The translations under genes and the position numbers were made by a program. Below the pieces are notes generated by a model that saw only the letters and a list, made by a program, of their open reading frames with translations, made no database searches and was not told the DNA's origin. Source: Sepioteuthis lessoniana (taxonomy: Eukaryota > Mollusca > Cephalopoda > Myopsida > Loliginidae). Taken from it: a stretch of DNA of 64,000 bases. The stretch is from contig OY757934.1 of assembly GCA_963585895.1 (NCBI GenBank), positions 42,866,850 to 42,930,849 of the forward strand. Reading direction: 5' to 3'. Of this stretch, positions 23,190-36,600 are shown one piece after another (positions within the stretch are counted from its first letter, which is position 1; every line of letters starts with the position of its first letter).

Positions 23190-24373
23190 TTTTGTGTATA
23201 TAATAATAGTGTATTGTTGTGTGTAGCCGTATATGTGATTATTAGAATGTGTGTGTATGATGATACATGCACCGCGTAGCAGATTTGAGGTTGTCTCCTG
23301 AATATATGCATAGCAATGTGTAGTGGAAGTCGCAAGACAGTTGGGGATTTGAGAATATAAATATATATACATCAGGGGCAGAGACGGGACTAGTGCTACT
23401 CGTGCCCGGCATGACCAATAACTCGGTCAATGTTATTCAAAATGGATTAAAAATCATCCATTAATTTCAAGCAAACATACTTAGTCTGATCTCAATTAAA
23501 TTACGTATCTATTCAAGTTTCGATAACTAAGTAGCCAAAAGTTCATAAATATATCTGGGAATAATACAACGATGCTGTTTTGAACGGATGGTCTTTGTCC
23601 GGCCACCGTCAGATTCATTGAACATCCCATAAAATCGGCTAAAACGTTGAACGCGCATTCCGTGCCAAGCACTAGACCCTTATAATAACAGTAATGTTAG
23701 AGAAATACGCTTTTGGCTGTAGCCAATAGCAAGAGCAACCCTAACACCGTGCTCAAAAATCTTAGCACATTCTGACTGCTGATAGATGTCTTGGGAAGAG
23801 GGAGAGGGACCGAGAAAGAGAGAGAGAGAGGGGATAGCAGATTAGAGCCGTTGCCGACGTCATCATCATCGCTATGGTAAATGTTGGTTAAACGGCGTGT
23901 TTTAATTCGTTTTTTCACTAACAGATGTCTATTTCTTTAATGAATGTTGCATATACTACATTCTGTAACTAAAATTTGTTTATTTGAATACATTTTCAAC
24001 AAATAATCTTTATTTTAAGTGAAATTGAAACTACTAGCTGTGTCTGTGTATATTGTCATCAGTTTCTTTATTCTAATAAACATATTTTTCTCGTCATAGT
24101 AATGAACATGTTCTCTTTTCTTCTATACTTTTGAAAGGAAAAAAAATTATCTTATCTACTGTATTAACAAGATTACAAATTATATAGTATCTTGATTGTT
24201 TACAAAAAAAACACCATACAAGGTACATTTGTCAATCGGTGCTATACAATGGAGAATCACGCAATAGCAACTATGATGACTTACTTTGGGTCCACGGACC
24301 ACGGGTTGGGAACTGAAGTTGACAGAGCGCGAGGGGGGGCATGAGTAGCAAAAATAGGCTAGAGTCGCTACTG

Positions 24374-24406
<33 letters not shown>

Positions 24407-24569
24407 AGTTAGGATAGCTTTGTGGCTGTCAAGCTTGGTCTAATGATTTCATATGCAAGTAACTGACAAGTTATCGAGTGCTGTTAACTTCATATCTACA
24501 CTATCCAAACTTAGATATATATGCTATACCAATGATATTGAACACTCTTAATTCCTAAATATACCAAAC

Positions 24570-24622
<53 letters not shown>

Positions 24623-27600
24623 CTGTAATCTAACAAAAACAGCACATCATAGTGGGAACTGTATTAGAGCAATACACCTAAAATTTTCTAACTTAGAATA
24701 ATTTCAAGTCTAATTTACAACCGAATGATAATTTTGTGGAGTCTTTGTTTATGCTGATCAATATTCTTTTATCATTCGAATTCTTAACATAACTTGAATC
24801 CTTCAATCCTTTCTAAACAGAATTATTGATATCATAATGAACCGTTAATACAACAGGAACTCAATGGGTTTACAGGTTTACTAATGAATAAATCTGGTCC
24901 TCTTAACTACTAATATTTTGTTAATGATTAACAGTTGTTAAAGAAAACAATAGAATGTATGAAACTATTTACAATTGTTAGCAAGAAAATCAGGACACTT
25001 CAAATGATTTGTTGACAGAAATCATTGTTTGGTATAATGTAGATGTCAAAAGTTTTAGGACTTTACTATAACTGCATATTCATCAAAGTGTTATCTCAAT
25101 CCAATATAAGAACACATTTGCTCAAAGTTTGTAATAAGAAAGTTTTTAATCTAGAAGTGTGTGAAATAGTTGATAAGAACCATCTGCAAAACTGGCAAAA
25201 TTTCAGAGTAAACAATTTAATTCAAACAAACATGTTAAATGAGCCAATCCAACAACATGGTTTGACCTCAGGAGGTCATGAAAGTATGTGTCAATGTTAG
25301 AAAACAAAGTCACAAGATTAATTTAAATGTAATTAAATGTCTTTGGTTTGGTTTATTTTTTTAACAGCATATCAACTCTTTATGAGTTATTCCATGCCAT
25401 AATTTGATTTGGTTTTATGGCATATCAAACATTGTAGGTTATTTAATGCCAAATCCATTTTTGTACATATAAACAGTTCTATTTTAAACAATTCAGTTTA
25501 ACATAAGTACACAGTTTAAATATCAAAAACAGTTCTATTTCAAGCTATTCAGTTTAGTCAACAAAATTAAATGGTTCCAAGTATTACTATGTATCACTAA
25601 CAATTCAATTAAACATCAGTCATTTATTTACAAAGTTAAATGTCAAAACGGTTCTATTTCAAACAATTCAGTTGAGCATAAGTACACAGTTTAGTTCTAT
25701 TTGATCCATAGATAGGACCCAATCAGGAGCTACCACTCCAGGGTAGAGTGGACTAGGAAGCGATGGCAATAAAGGTGTACTCCACATTCCCCAAAGCTCC
25801 AGCATTACTGGAGCCTTACCATCAGATTGTTTAATGTCATACCCAGTGACACTCGTTGAAGGAATCTTACTCCTCCATAGAGATGTAGTCGGTGTATTCT
25901 GCAGCCCCAACCAACTGGGCCAACTAAAATTTGATTTATTTTCAATGTTCTTTTATATTTTTTTCATTAGTCATTAATCATTTGTTTGCACACAGTTATA
26001 CGCATGATATTAAGTATTCCTATCAAATACAAATAATTTTTGCACAACTTTATATGATTTTAAGTATTCCTATCAGATACTAATAATTTTTGCATACATT
26101 TTTATGGTAAACCAATCTAATATTAATAATTTATACATAATTATATTGCGAAAAGCAGTCATGAGAAAACTGCAGCCCATGGTGCTTTCTGAATGGCCTG
26201 CCTAAAACTGCAATTTGTTATAGAAAAAATGTTTTTATCAAAAAGAAAAAAATTAACTATTTTTAAGGCAGATGCTTATGCATTTGGTCTTCTGTAGTGA
26301 AAATGGTTGAGGTAACTTGAATTTTTTTAGAAGTGTGGCCTGCCTGATGATAAGTCATGCCTAATCCAGCCTGCTTCTCAAAATGAATTGCGCATGCCTA
26401 GTTAAAAGTAACTATTCCTATTTATAGAGGACCTTAATCGAGGGTGACCCGAAGGCTGCCCTTTCAATAGCTACCACATCGAGGTGTAGGGGAGGGTGCT
26501 ACTCCATTCCCTGGATTGCTCCACTTTACCCTTGATCCTTACCTTATAATACTGAGCCATTGACCTAATGAATAGAGTGTTTGCCAATGGTCCAAGAGAC
26601 CGGGGTTCAATCCCAGGTCGAGTCATACCAAAGACTCAAAAAGTGGTACTTGATGCCGCCTTACTTAACATTCAGTATCATAAGGTAATGATCAAGGGTA
26701 AAGTGGAGAAATCCAGGGAATGGATTATTGCCCTCTCCTACACTTCAGTGTGGTAGCTATTGAAAAGGGAACCCTCGGGTCACCCTCGACTAAGGTTGCC
26801 AATTTTACTTCATTCCTATTTAATAATTGTTAAGGGAGAGTTATCTCCCCAAGTGAATGATTGACTTTTCAGGAAAAAATAGTAAGGACAGACAACAAAA
26901 TAGCTGCTTGATAACAGGCATGTATAGAGACAGCACTAATCTACACCAATCCTACTGTACAAGGGTCGGTGAGAAAATAAAAAGAATATTGTTGTTTAAA
27001 ATATATTCAACTGTTTTTTGTTATATTTTGTTGTTCTTAAATAATTGGGATATAATAATAATAATCATTTGTTTTGGCACGCTGTTATATAATTTAAAGT
27101 ATTCCAATCTAATACTAATAATTTCTAAAAACATCTATTTGACCCACAGATGAGACCCTAACAGGTATTAACACTCTAAGTTAAGGTGAACCTTACAGTA
27201 ATGGCAATGAAGAGATAGAGCCTCACCATCAGATGCAGTTTAGTATCATAGTCAAGACACCCATCTTTTGTAGGCAGGGGTGCTTGCTGCTCAGTAGCAG
27301 ATACAATTGGTGTATTTTAAGTCTTACTGACAGAATGTTTAAATGTTTTTGATCAACATTCAAATATTAATGTCACCCATTGTCAGTAGTTGACCAGAGC
27401 AGGCAGAAATCCAAGAATTCACCTGGGTCCTTTATTTGTCACTGCCTCCCACCAGACACGACTTGACACAAGGTCAAAAGCCCGAAGGCCGATTAAAGTA
27501 CCTGGGTCCAACCAGTCTTGTAGTGATTAGAAGATTTGACAGAAAGAAAAAAAATCCAACCTTCATTCAATTTTTCATTTTTTTCTCTTACACAAAATTC

Positions 27601-30600
27601 TAAATAGAACAAGAATTCAACACCCAAAAAACTAAAAGATATCCTAGTTATATTTAGGCCCTCCTATCAGTAAGATAATGATGATGATGATCACCAATCT
27701 TTAAAGACAGTTTATGACTTGATGATGGAAGTGCAGATGACAGAAAATGGAGCCATTGAACAGAGCTTAAACTCCAGTTAAGATAGTTTCCATTCACTTA
27801 GCATTACTGCACCTGAAAAATACATGACCCTACATCTCCCAATCCTATGGGTGAATAGTAAAGCAGCTGGTACCCTTTAAATTTGTAGAGGCAATCGATC
27901 TTGAACTGTCCTTTTCTACCTGTACCATATAACCTAGTACGACTTGTTAAATGTTTCTTAGAGTCATGCTTAGCATTTATGGCTATCATCATAGGAAATG
28001 GAATTGACAACTTTAATTCCCATCCTGGACGAGGCTGTTTGCACTTCACTTCATGCTAATGCCCTAGGGAAAAGCAGAAATCCTTCTCTTCTACCCCTTC
28101 CAGCTATGGATAAATAATAGGGCATATTGAGTTCTTTAGCCTTAGTAAGACAATCAGTCAAGGAGAAGGAAAACTTTGAATTCAAACCAGTTATACTCCA
28201 CTTAAAAATTGCCCTTGTATCATATCCTGCTCATGGTGGAGAGGTTGGATAAATATATACTTAAAAAAGAGGTGCGCATTACCACGTAACTCCTATTGCC
28301 CTGAGACATGACATGGAAAACAATTACTCAGCAAAGTAAGCCCTCGAATATCTTCAGAGTCAAATCTGAATTCCAAAACCTTTTTGCTTTTAAAAATTAA
28401 AATCAAATTAAAAAAAAATTCTTACATACCATTTATGGAACGGATCAATCTTGCACCTTTTCCTAGTTTATCACAAAAAGTTGTGATGTGTTTACAAACT
28501 TTGGTTGTGTCAGCTGGCAGACTGAATGGTACGGGGTTGATGGTTGTGTCTTTGGTATTCCTCGAGAGCACTGTCCTCAGTAAATGGGTGATGGCAGCAT
28601 CAATGCTCTCTTCCCAGCCCTTCATCAAAAAGAAAATTACAGATAATATATACATAAGATTCCTTTGAAATTGGAATCAGATAAGTATTGTTAAAAAAAC
28701 ATAAGAGAATATAGTGTCTTTTCAATTAAAATCAAAATATTCTTTATTTCTTGGACAGCTGTGTCTCTTCTAGTTCTTAACTGTTCTATTTTAGAGTCTG
28801 TTTTTACATGTATTGCCTGTATGGAAATAGAGGATTGATTTAAGGCATGTCAACCTATCAAGGGTTATTTTATACCAAGAGGCGACTCATTGGCCTTGTG
28901 GGTAGAGTGTTCGCTAATGGTCCAGGAGACCGGAGTTCAATCCCAGGTTGAGTCATACCAAAGACTTTTAAAATGGTACTTGATACCTCCTTGATTAACA
29001 CAGCAATATAAGGTATGTATCAAGGGTAAAGTGGAGCAATCCAGGGAAAGGAGTAGCGCCCCCCCTACACCTAGGTATAGTAGCTGTTGAAAAGGGAACC
29101 ATCTGGTCACCCTCAACTACAGTTACCAACTTTACTTTTTACATTTCTATCTACATTTTTGGGTAGTTGTTTCTTAGAGTTTGTTTTTTTTGCTCACAGT
29201 TTTATGATATCAAGGTTTTATGGTTTTCTTTGTCTAATGACATATCAACTTTTGTGGGTTATTAAATACCAAAGCCATCCTTTCAGAAGAACAGTAGTGG
29301 TACTATTTAACCCATAGCTGCAGAGTATAAAAGGGGGTTTATACATTTCACAAGGGTATTAGTCTGAAAGTGAACATAATAATGTAACTGGAGTTTGAAC
29401 TCATTTACTGCAATGTTGTAGTCAAGCACATTGGCCACTATGCAAATGGTATCGAGTATTCTTTTCAAATAAAAACAATTATATTGGTTCAACTAATTAT
29501 TTCTATTTAATAATAGTCATTTGTTTGCACACCATTATATGGTTTCAAGTGACTAATAATAATCCTTATTAAACAATTATAGTTTCAAGTAACTATTCTT
29601 AATACAAAGAATTTACAGCCATATGGTATCAAGTATCCGTATCAAATACAAATAATCTTTAAACAGATCTATTTGACCCATAGATAGCAGACTAACACAT
29701 TCTACCACCTGAGGTCAGAATGTACCTGGAAATAATAGCAATAAAGGAGTACTTCATACACTCCCCAAAGTTCCAGAACTGTAGCCTCACCATCAGATGT
29801 GCAATTTAGTGTCATTCAGCTTTTAACATCATGTCAACCCATCTGGCCTTATTTTATGTCTAGATGTTAGGGAATTGCATACATTGTTCATTTATATTTG
29901 AACAGTCATGTGATATTAAATATTCCTATCAAATACAAATAATTTTCAAACAGTTCTATTTGACACATAGATAGGACCCTAATGTGCACTACCACTCTGG
30001 ATAAGTGCGGACCTGGAGTATGTATTTACTCAATTTATCTGCGACAGGTGGAATGTGATACAAGATCAATTTTTTTAAGTAGAGTACAGTTGGTTTGAAT
30101 TCAGTTTTTCTTTTCCCAGACTAGTTGCCTGTCTAAGGCTAAAGAAACCCAGTCTGCCATACTACTCACCCATAGCTGGAGGGAGAACAGATAGATTCAT
30201 ACCTTTCCCAAAGCATGTAGCGAAATGCAAACAGCTTCATCTAAGATTTGAATCCGGGTCACTGAGTCCATTTCCAATGATGATAACCTGTTGTATTTTG
30301 ACCTTCAACCCGGCCAAACATGCCATTCCAAAGTAATGCGCCGGAAGGAAGTGACACATTCCATTGGCCAGTAATCGAAAGAGATCGCTTGGGCAGATTT
30401 GGCTGATGAAATGGGACAAGGTAAAATTCCCATGGTACACTCATAGACTGATGCACCGGAAGAGAGTGACCTCTGAACTGCATGACAGTTATTTCCGCTT
30501 GATGATGATCAAACATGCCATTCCAAAGATTGAGTGGGCATTGAACTATTATATAACTCAGTCAAGACAGGAAGTCAGACAGTTGGGGTCCAGAGAAGTT

Positions 30601-33600
30601 GCTGATAAGATGTGGTATGGAAAGCCACACCCAGCCAAAGGGGCCCTCAGGGCCCCCAGTAGTTTCGGAGACCCGTTGGTGACAAGATGTGGTAGAGAAA
30701 GCCAGTACTCAGCAGAAAGCTGGGTCTCCGGTTGAGCATCAGGAGAACGAGAAAGACACAACACTGATGGCCATAAGAGTGAGGTCAATGTATTGCAGTT
30801 CTGTTCGGTCTCCAACTCCCTCTCACAGTAAAACCCTGAGTAACCCTTTTTGAACCCTTACAATAAAATGAGAGGTACATATTTATCTAAGGAAGTCTTC
30901 ACTCGTCATTATTCATTGTGTCAGTATGTATTCAGCACATAGTTGTAGCATATGAGTATATAACAAACCATTGCACTATGTGCACCTCTACAACAGGGAG
31001 TAGTGGAAATAAAGGAGTAACTTCACATCCCCCAGAACTGTAGCCTCACTACCAAATGCAGTTTACCGTCATACTCAGGACAACCCTTTTTTTAGGTGGG
31101 GATCTTACCCCTCAGCAAAGGACAGAGTATATTCCAGGCCTTGCTGACTAGGCAGTTTGAGAGCAAAATACTGGCATATTTGCCACGAGTACCAAGAATC
31201 TGAATATTTTTCAAAAGTATTTATTCCTGTATTTGAAAGGGTGATGCTATACATTCTTCCATCTTGGACCTTATGCTGTACTATCAAATATGAAAAGCAT
31301 ATAATAAATATATTAGAAATAATAACATCAATAAAGAATAAGTCTGCATTTTGGTATTTTTTATTTCAATGTTTCAGTATCTTTGCTTGTTTCTTTTGTC
31401 ACAACTGTATCACAAAGTAATAATGAATTTGTTCTGTTCAGTTTCATTCTGATATTTATTGAACATGAGTTATTCATACTGTCATGTAAAGTCTGAGTTT
31501 AAAATAAGAATTTTTTTTTGATCTTATCAAGAAAAAGATTTAGGAGATGTTTTGTTCCCTTGTCAGGGAAATCTTACAATAAAATACTGATTGATTTTTG
31601 TTTTATTTTTTTTTAATATGCATTTTTAGAACTGAAAAATACTTGACAGTTATTTTTTTGTTTAGTTAAAAAATGTATTCTTTCAAGAATAAAAATGTCA
31701 TTAAGAAATAAATTTTAACTTATCAAAAATCAAATTATGAAGGTAATTTTGTTTTTTGAAGAATAAAAGGTTTTTAGTACTTTTAAAAACATAAGTTAAC
31801 CCAGTAAAAAGTACTTCAAGATGGTTATGTCTTTGGTAGCCATCTTGAGAAATTTTTTCCCTGCAGTGAATTTATTCAGTGATTGATTGGTTTTAATGGC
31901 ATTTCAACTCATCAAGGGATATTTCATGCCTAAACATTAAGAAATTGCATTCATTGTACGTTTATATTTACATTTTTAGTGTAGTTGTTTTTCCCAAAAA
32001 GTTAAATAATATAAAATATTCCTATCTAATACAAATAATTTGCACACAGTTATATGGTTTTAAGTATTCCTATCTAATACAAATAATTTGCATATAGCTA
32101 TATAGTTTCAAGTATTCCTATCAAATACAAATAATTTGCACACAGTTGTATGGTTTCAAGTATTCCTATATGATACAAATAATTTGAACTCAGTTGTATG
32201 ATTTCAAGAATTCCTTGCTAATACAAATAATTTGAACATACTTGTATGGTTTTAAGTATTCCTAATTAATATTAATTATTATATGGTTTCAAATAACTAT
32301 TTCTGTTTAATAATAATCATTAATTGACACACAGTAATATGTTTTCATGTAACTAATAATAATCCTTAGTAAGCAATTATAGCTTCAAATAACTACTCTT
32401 GATACAAATAATTTACAGTTATATGGTATCAAGTATTCCCATCCAATGCAAATAATTTTTAAACAGATCTACTTGATCTATAGATGGGACTCAAACAAGT
32501 ACTACAATTCTGATCCAGAGTGGACTTGGGAGTAATGACAGAGAAGGGGCACACTCTACTCTCCAGATCTCCAGAACTGGGGCTTCACTATCAGATGCAG
32601 CTTAGTGTTTTACCCAGGACACTTCTTTGGATGAGAGAGTTTGGTTTAGCTTTATGGTATATCAACCATCGTAGGTTTTTTTAATGCCAAATCCTCTTTA
32701 TACATATTATATATTTGTAAACATATAGTTTGTAGATAACATTTTTAAATGAGCCAGAGCTGATTTGTTTGTATACAATTAAATGTTTATACATAATATT
32801 TCTTAGGCAATCATTTGTATTCAACATAAATAGTTTTATTTGCACACAGTTAAATGGTTTCAAGCATCGCTATGTAACACTAACAATTCAATTTAGACAC
32901 ATAGTTAAAGAGTTTCAAGTATTGCTAATCAACACAAATAATTCTATTCATCCTTACTCATTCATTAACACACTGTTAAATTGTTCCAAGTATTGTTATG
33001 TATCACTAACAAGTTAATGAAAGATCAATCATTTATTTACATTCAGTTAGATAGTCAAAGAGTTCTATCTCAAACAATTCAATTTAGCATAAGTCATTTG
33101 TTTTCACACAGTTTAAGTGTCAAACAGTTCTATTTGACCCATAGATAGAACCCTATAAGGTGCTACAACTCCAGTGGACTTGAGAGCAATAGCAATAAAG
33201 GGGTACACCATATTAAATAAAGTTCCAGGGTTGGAGTCTCACCATCAGATTGTTTAGTGTCATATCCAGGAAACTTTTTTGTAGGGAGGGGGTCTTAACC
33301 CTTTGCAGAGATGCAGTTGGTGTATTTTACAACCCCAGCTGACTGACCTGTTTGGGTGGGAGGATTACCTCTCAGTAGAGGATACAGTCAGCACATTCTA
33401 AGCCCAACCAATAAAGCAAATTTCTTCATTATACTTTTCTTGTCTCAATCTTTTAAAACACAATTTTCCAATTCATTTAATTCTTTAAATTAAACACTTG
33501 GAACCAAAATCATTTTACTTTTTCTTTTTTTACTCTCCAGCTAGTATTTTAGGTATGTTTATTATTTCATTTTATATTAAGAATTCAATGTCAATATACA

Positions 33601-36600
33601 GAGAAACATTGGTGAATAATCTCATCAGCTCTTTCAAAATAATCATTGTTTTCACTACCTTTATCTATATAAATTCCTTTCCAATCCATTGCCAAAAAAA
33701 GAAAATCCAAAACTTGCAAAGATATAGCCAAGTTCCACAAAAGCGTATCCACTACAATTCTTCATAGGCACTACCATTTTTAAAAATTCCAAATTCAGCC
33801 CATCTTAGGAGAGTGGAGACCAGCATCAAGAAAATCAAGAAGAGAACAAATTGTTATATCCCGATTGCGAATTGGTCATACAAGGCTTACTCACTCTTGA
33901 TCAAATAATCCAAGCACTGTAGCCTACCTGGTGTTCACTTTTGCTCACTATGGGTGAGAGCACTGTGTTTAGAATGGTAAATTCTTCTTCACTCATATTC
34001 CCAGGATACCATAATCGGATAAGCAGGTTCAACAACCGAGTTGCACAACTCAAGCTATTTGCAGCCAACTCTTGCTCAGCATTGTTGCCTTCAATCACAT
34101 CAGCCAATATCAGAATCTGTGAATATACAAAGAATTTGGTGACCTTTTACTGCAGGTAAATAATTCAACAATCAAATGATGACCAACATTTTTCAACATA
34201 ATTTTGTCTACGGTCAATATGCTTACTGTAGCAAGCAATGCTAAAAGACTTATTTCTCATGTTCTCTAACAGAAAAATTCAGATGAAACTTGTTTACCTT
34301 CTTCAAGATTAAATCTGGTTCTTTCGATGACAATGTTCAATTCTTCATTTTCTCTCACAAAGATCCCCTCTATGTGCTCCATGTGTCACTGGTTCTGGTT
34401 TGCTTACAATGGTTGTTCATTCAAGACTGATGTCTGTCACTTTAAGTTCTTTTGCACTCAACAAATTATGTATATTCATAAACAAGGGTAATATTAAGAA
34501 CTTGAATGTATGCATGTGTACAATACACATTACAAATCGCTACTTACACATAAAAAGCATGAAGTAGCATGAACTTTTTGCTTCAGATAAGTAAATATTG
34601 TTACACTTGACAAGATGTTTCATCATTAGTAGCATCTATTAGTCTTGTGAGAATTTAGATCTGTACCAAGATCTAAATGCTCAACTTCAGCTAAAGTCCA
34701 ATTTAATAGAATTAGTTATTCCAAAAAGAATAAAATTGAAATTTACAATGATGGAATATAAATAGTCATCTCTGATGATGATTATGAGTTTCCCAACCTT
34801 TACAAAATAATGATTATTATTTTTTAGTGGTTGTGGCATTTTAGTCATGTGAGACCATGAATCTGAACCTGAACACAGGCCTGGACAAAGTTATATAGCA
34901 GACCATCAGTTGCTTATGCAGCAGGTCTCCCCTCTCCATGAAATTGCTATTGTCCAAAGAAAGAGCTAGTATTACTCACAGGAGTTGCCAGAACACAATT
35001 GAATATAGTGTCAGTCTGTCTTAGGGATTCCAGTTCCTGGTTTTGAAGTCTTTCATTTTTCATTCATTCACTCACACTTTCATGTAGCTTGACATCTCAA
35101 AGACAATTTACAAGCTGTAAAATTACAGACACCTCCAAGTACTAAAAACCTTGATAAAAAACCTTGCCAACACCAAGTTTCTTAGTAAATTCAGATTTCT
35201 AATTTTTTTCATATAAGACTATTATAAATTTTCTTTAAAAAATAGTTTTGTTTGTTTATTTGTTATATGGCATATCAATCTCCTTGGTCATTTAATGCCA
35301 AATCAGATTAAAAAGGGTAGAAATGGAAAGGTCTGTTATGTTGGAATTTATTAATAGAGAAACGGTTAATAGAAAGAATCAAGTGTCATTGAAAGTTTAT
35401 TTGTAGAGAAAAGTCTTGTAGAAAAAAGTTGTCTTTTTCTCCTTGCAGAAGAACAGCTTGTGGAAAAGATCAGATTTTGTTGAAATATTTCTTATAGAGA
35501 AACAGTTTGTAGAAGAAATTTGGTTTTGTTGAAAATTCCTTTAGATTTTTCTGTATAAATTCACTGCTTTTAGGAATGACATTACATTATTCATTTCAGT
35601 TTTAAAAATAGTTTTACATTGGTCTATTTCATGTGATACTATAAACTCTTCTACTTTTAAGTGCATATATTTAGGAGCAAGTGTGTGTGTTTGTGTGTGT
35701 GTGAGCATATCTATATGAGCATGATTGTATATAAACAAAGCATATATGTATATGCATGAGGGTGCAAGCATATTTGTATTGGTTTGTGTTGGAATAGGTA
35801 GCAGATATGTATACATGTACATGGATGTGTGTATAGTACTATCAAAAGGATAGCTAAACATGTTAGGAAGAGTGACATATTTTAATAGATGATCAAAAGG
35901 ATTTCTTGATGGAAAGAGAAGGGTTAGTTTATAAATGTCCATAATAAACAGAACTCTTCAGCACTAGTATGGTCAGAGGTCAGTAACCATGGATTTTCTA
36001 AAGTACTTTGTTTCAGAAGCACCATCCAGGAAAAATGGCTTTCTTTTCTAGAAGCCCAAACCACATATATTCAAAGAAATAATCAGGAGTTGGGAAGATG
36101 AGTGGCAACCTAACCAGTGATGGTTAGGTTGACCATTGGTTTGGGGTTTTACTCTGCTCACCCTAGTTGGTCATAAAAAAAACATAGACAGCCAAGTTAA
36201 TAGCTGGAGATTAAAAAAAAGGAGATAAGAAACTGACCAAGCCTTCATCTGCCATCTATATTGTGAAGTGTCACATGCATGTACTGATTATAAACCAGAA
36301 GTGAAATTGTTATCAATAAAGATGGCCAAACATCTGTATTCTGAAATTCCTTTTTGCTTCTTTTTTTCTTTGTGGAGCTGACCCATGGCTTGTGCAGATT
36401 CAACCAAACCAGGGAACTGATAGATCTTCTTTTGGAAACAAACACCATGTGGAGAGAGAGAGACAGAGAGAGAGAGACATTGTTTAGCAGGACTAAGTAG
36501 GCTACAATGATTGTTGAATTATCCTCTTGGTATAAGCCATAAACAACTTCCTATCTGAAATAAATAGCCACTAATGTAGCATTCTAAGCAAAATGAATCT

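Larger units (their letters stand above)
28840..29830 (-). mobile_element. Type D retroposon interrupted by two SINEs
   Basis: The tail at 28840-28874, short pieces between the insertions, and the middle plus 5' block at 29451-29830 are one element after removing the type E SINE (28875) and the type A SINE (29222). Confidence 0.72.
29822..31152 (-). mobile_element. Type D retroposon, outer layer of a three-level nest
   Basis: Pieces 29822-30020 and 30997-31152 join at GGAGTA into a normal 5' block (compare GGGAGTAATGGCAATGAAGG). Inside it lies a type B SINE and inside that a solo LTR. Confidence 0.8.

Noticed and set aside
30364..30735. 123-codon open frame
   Set aside because: Lies within the solo LTR, whose regulatory layout explains the sequence; no protein family match.
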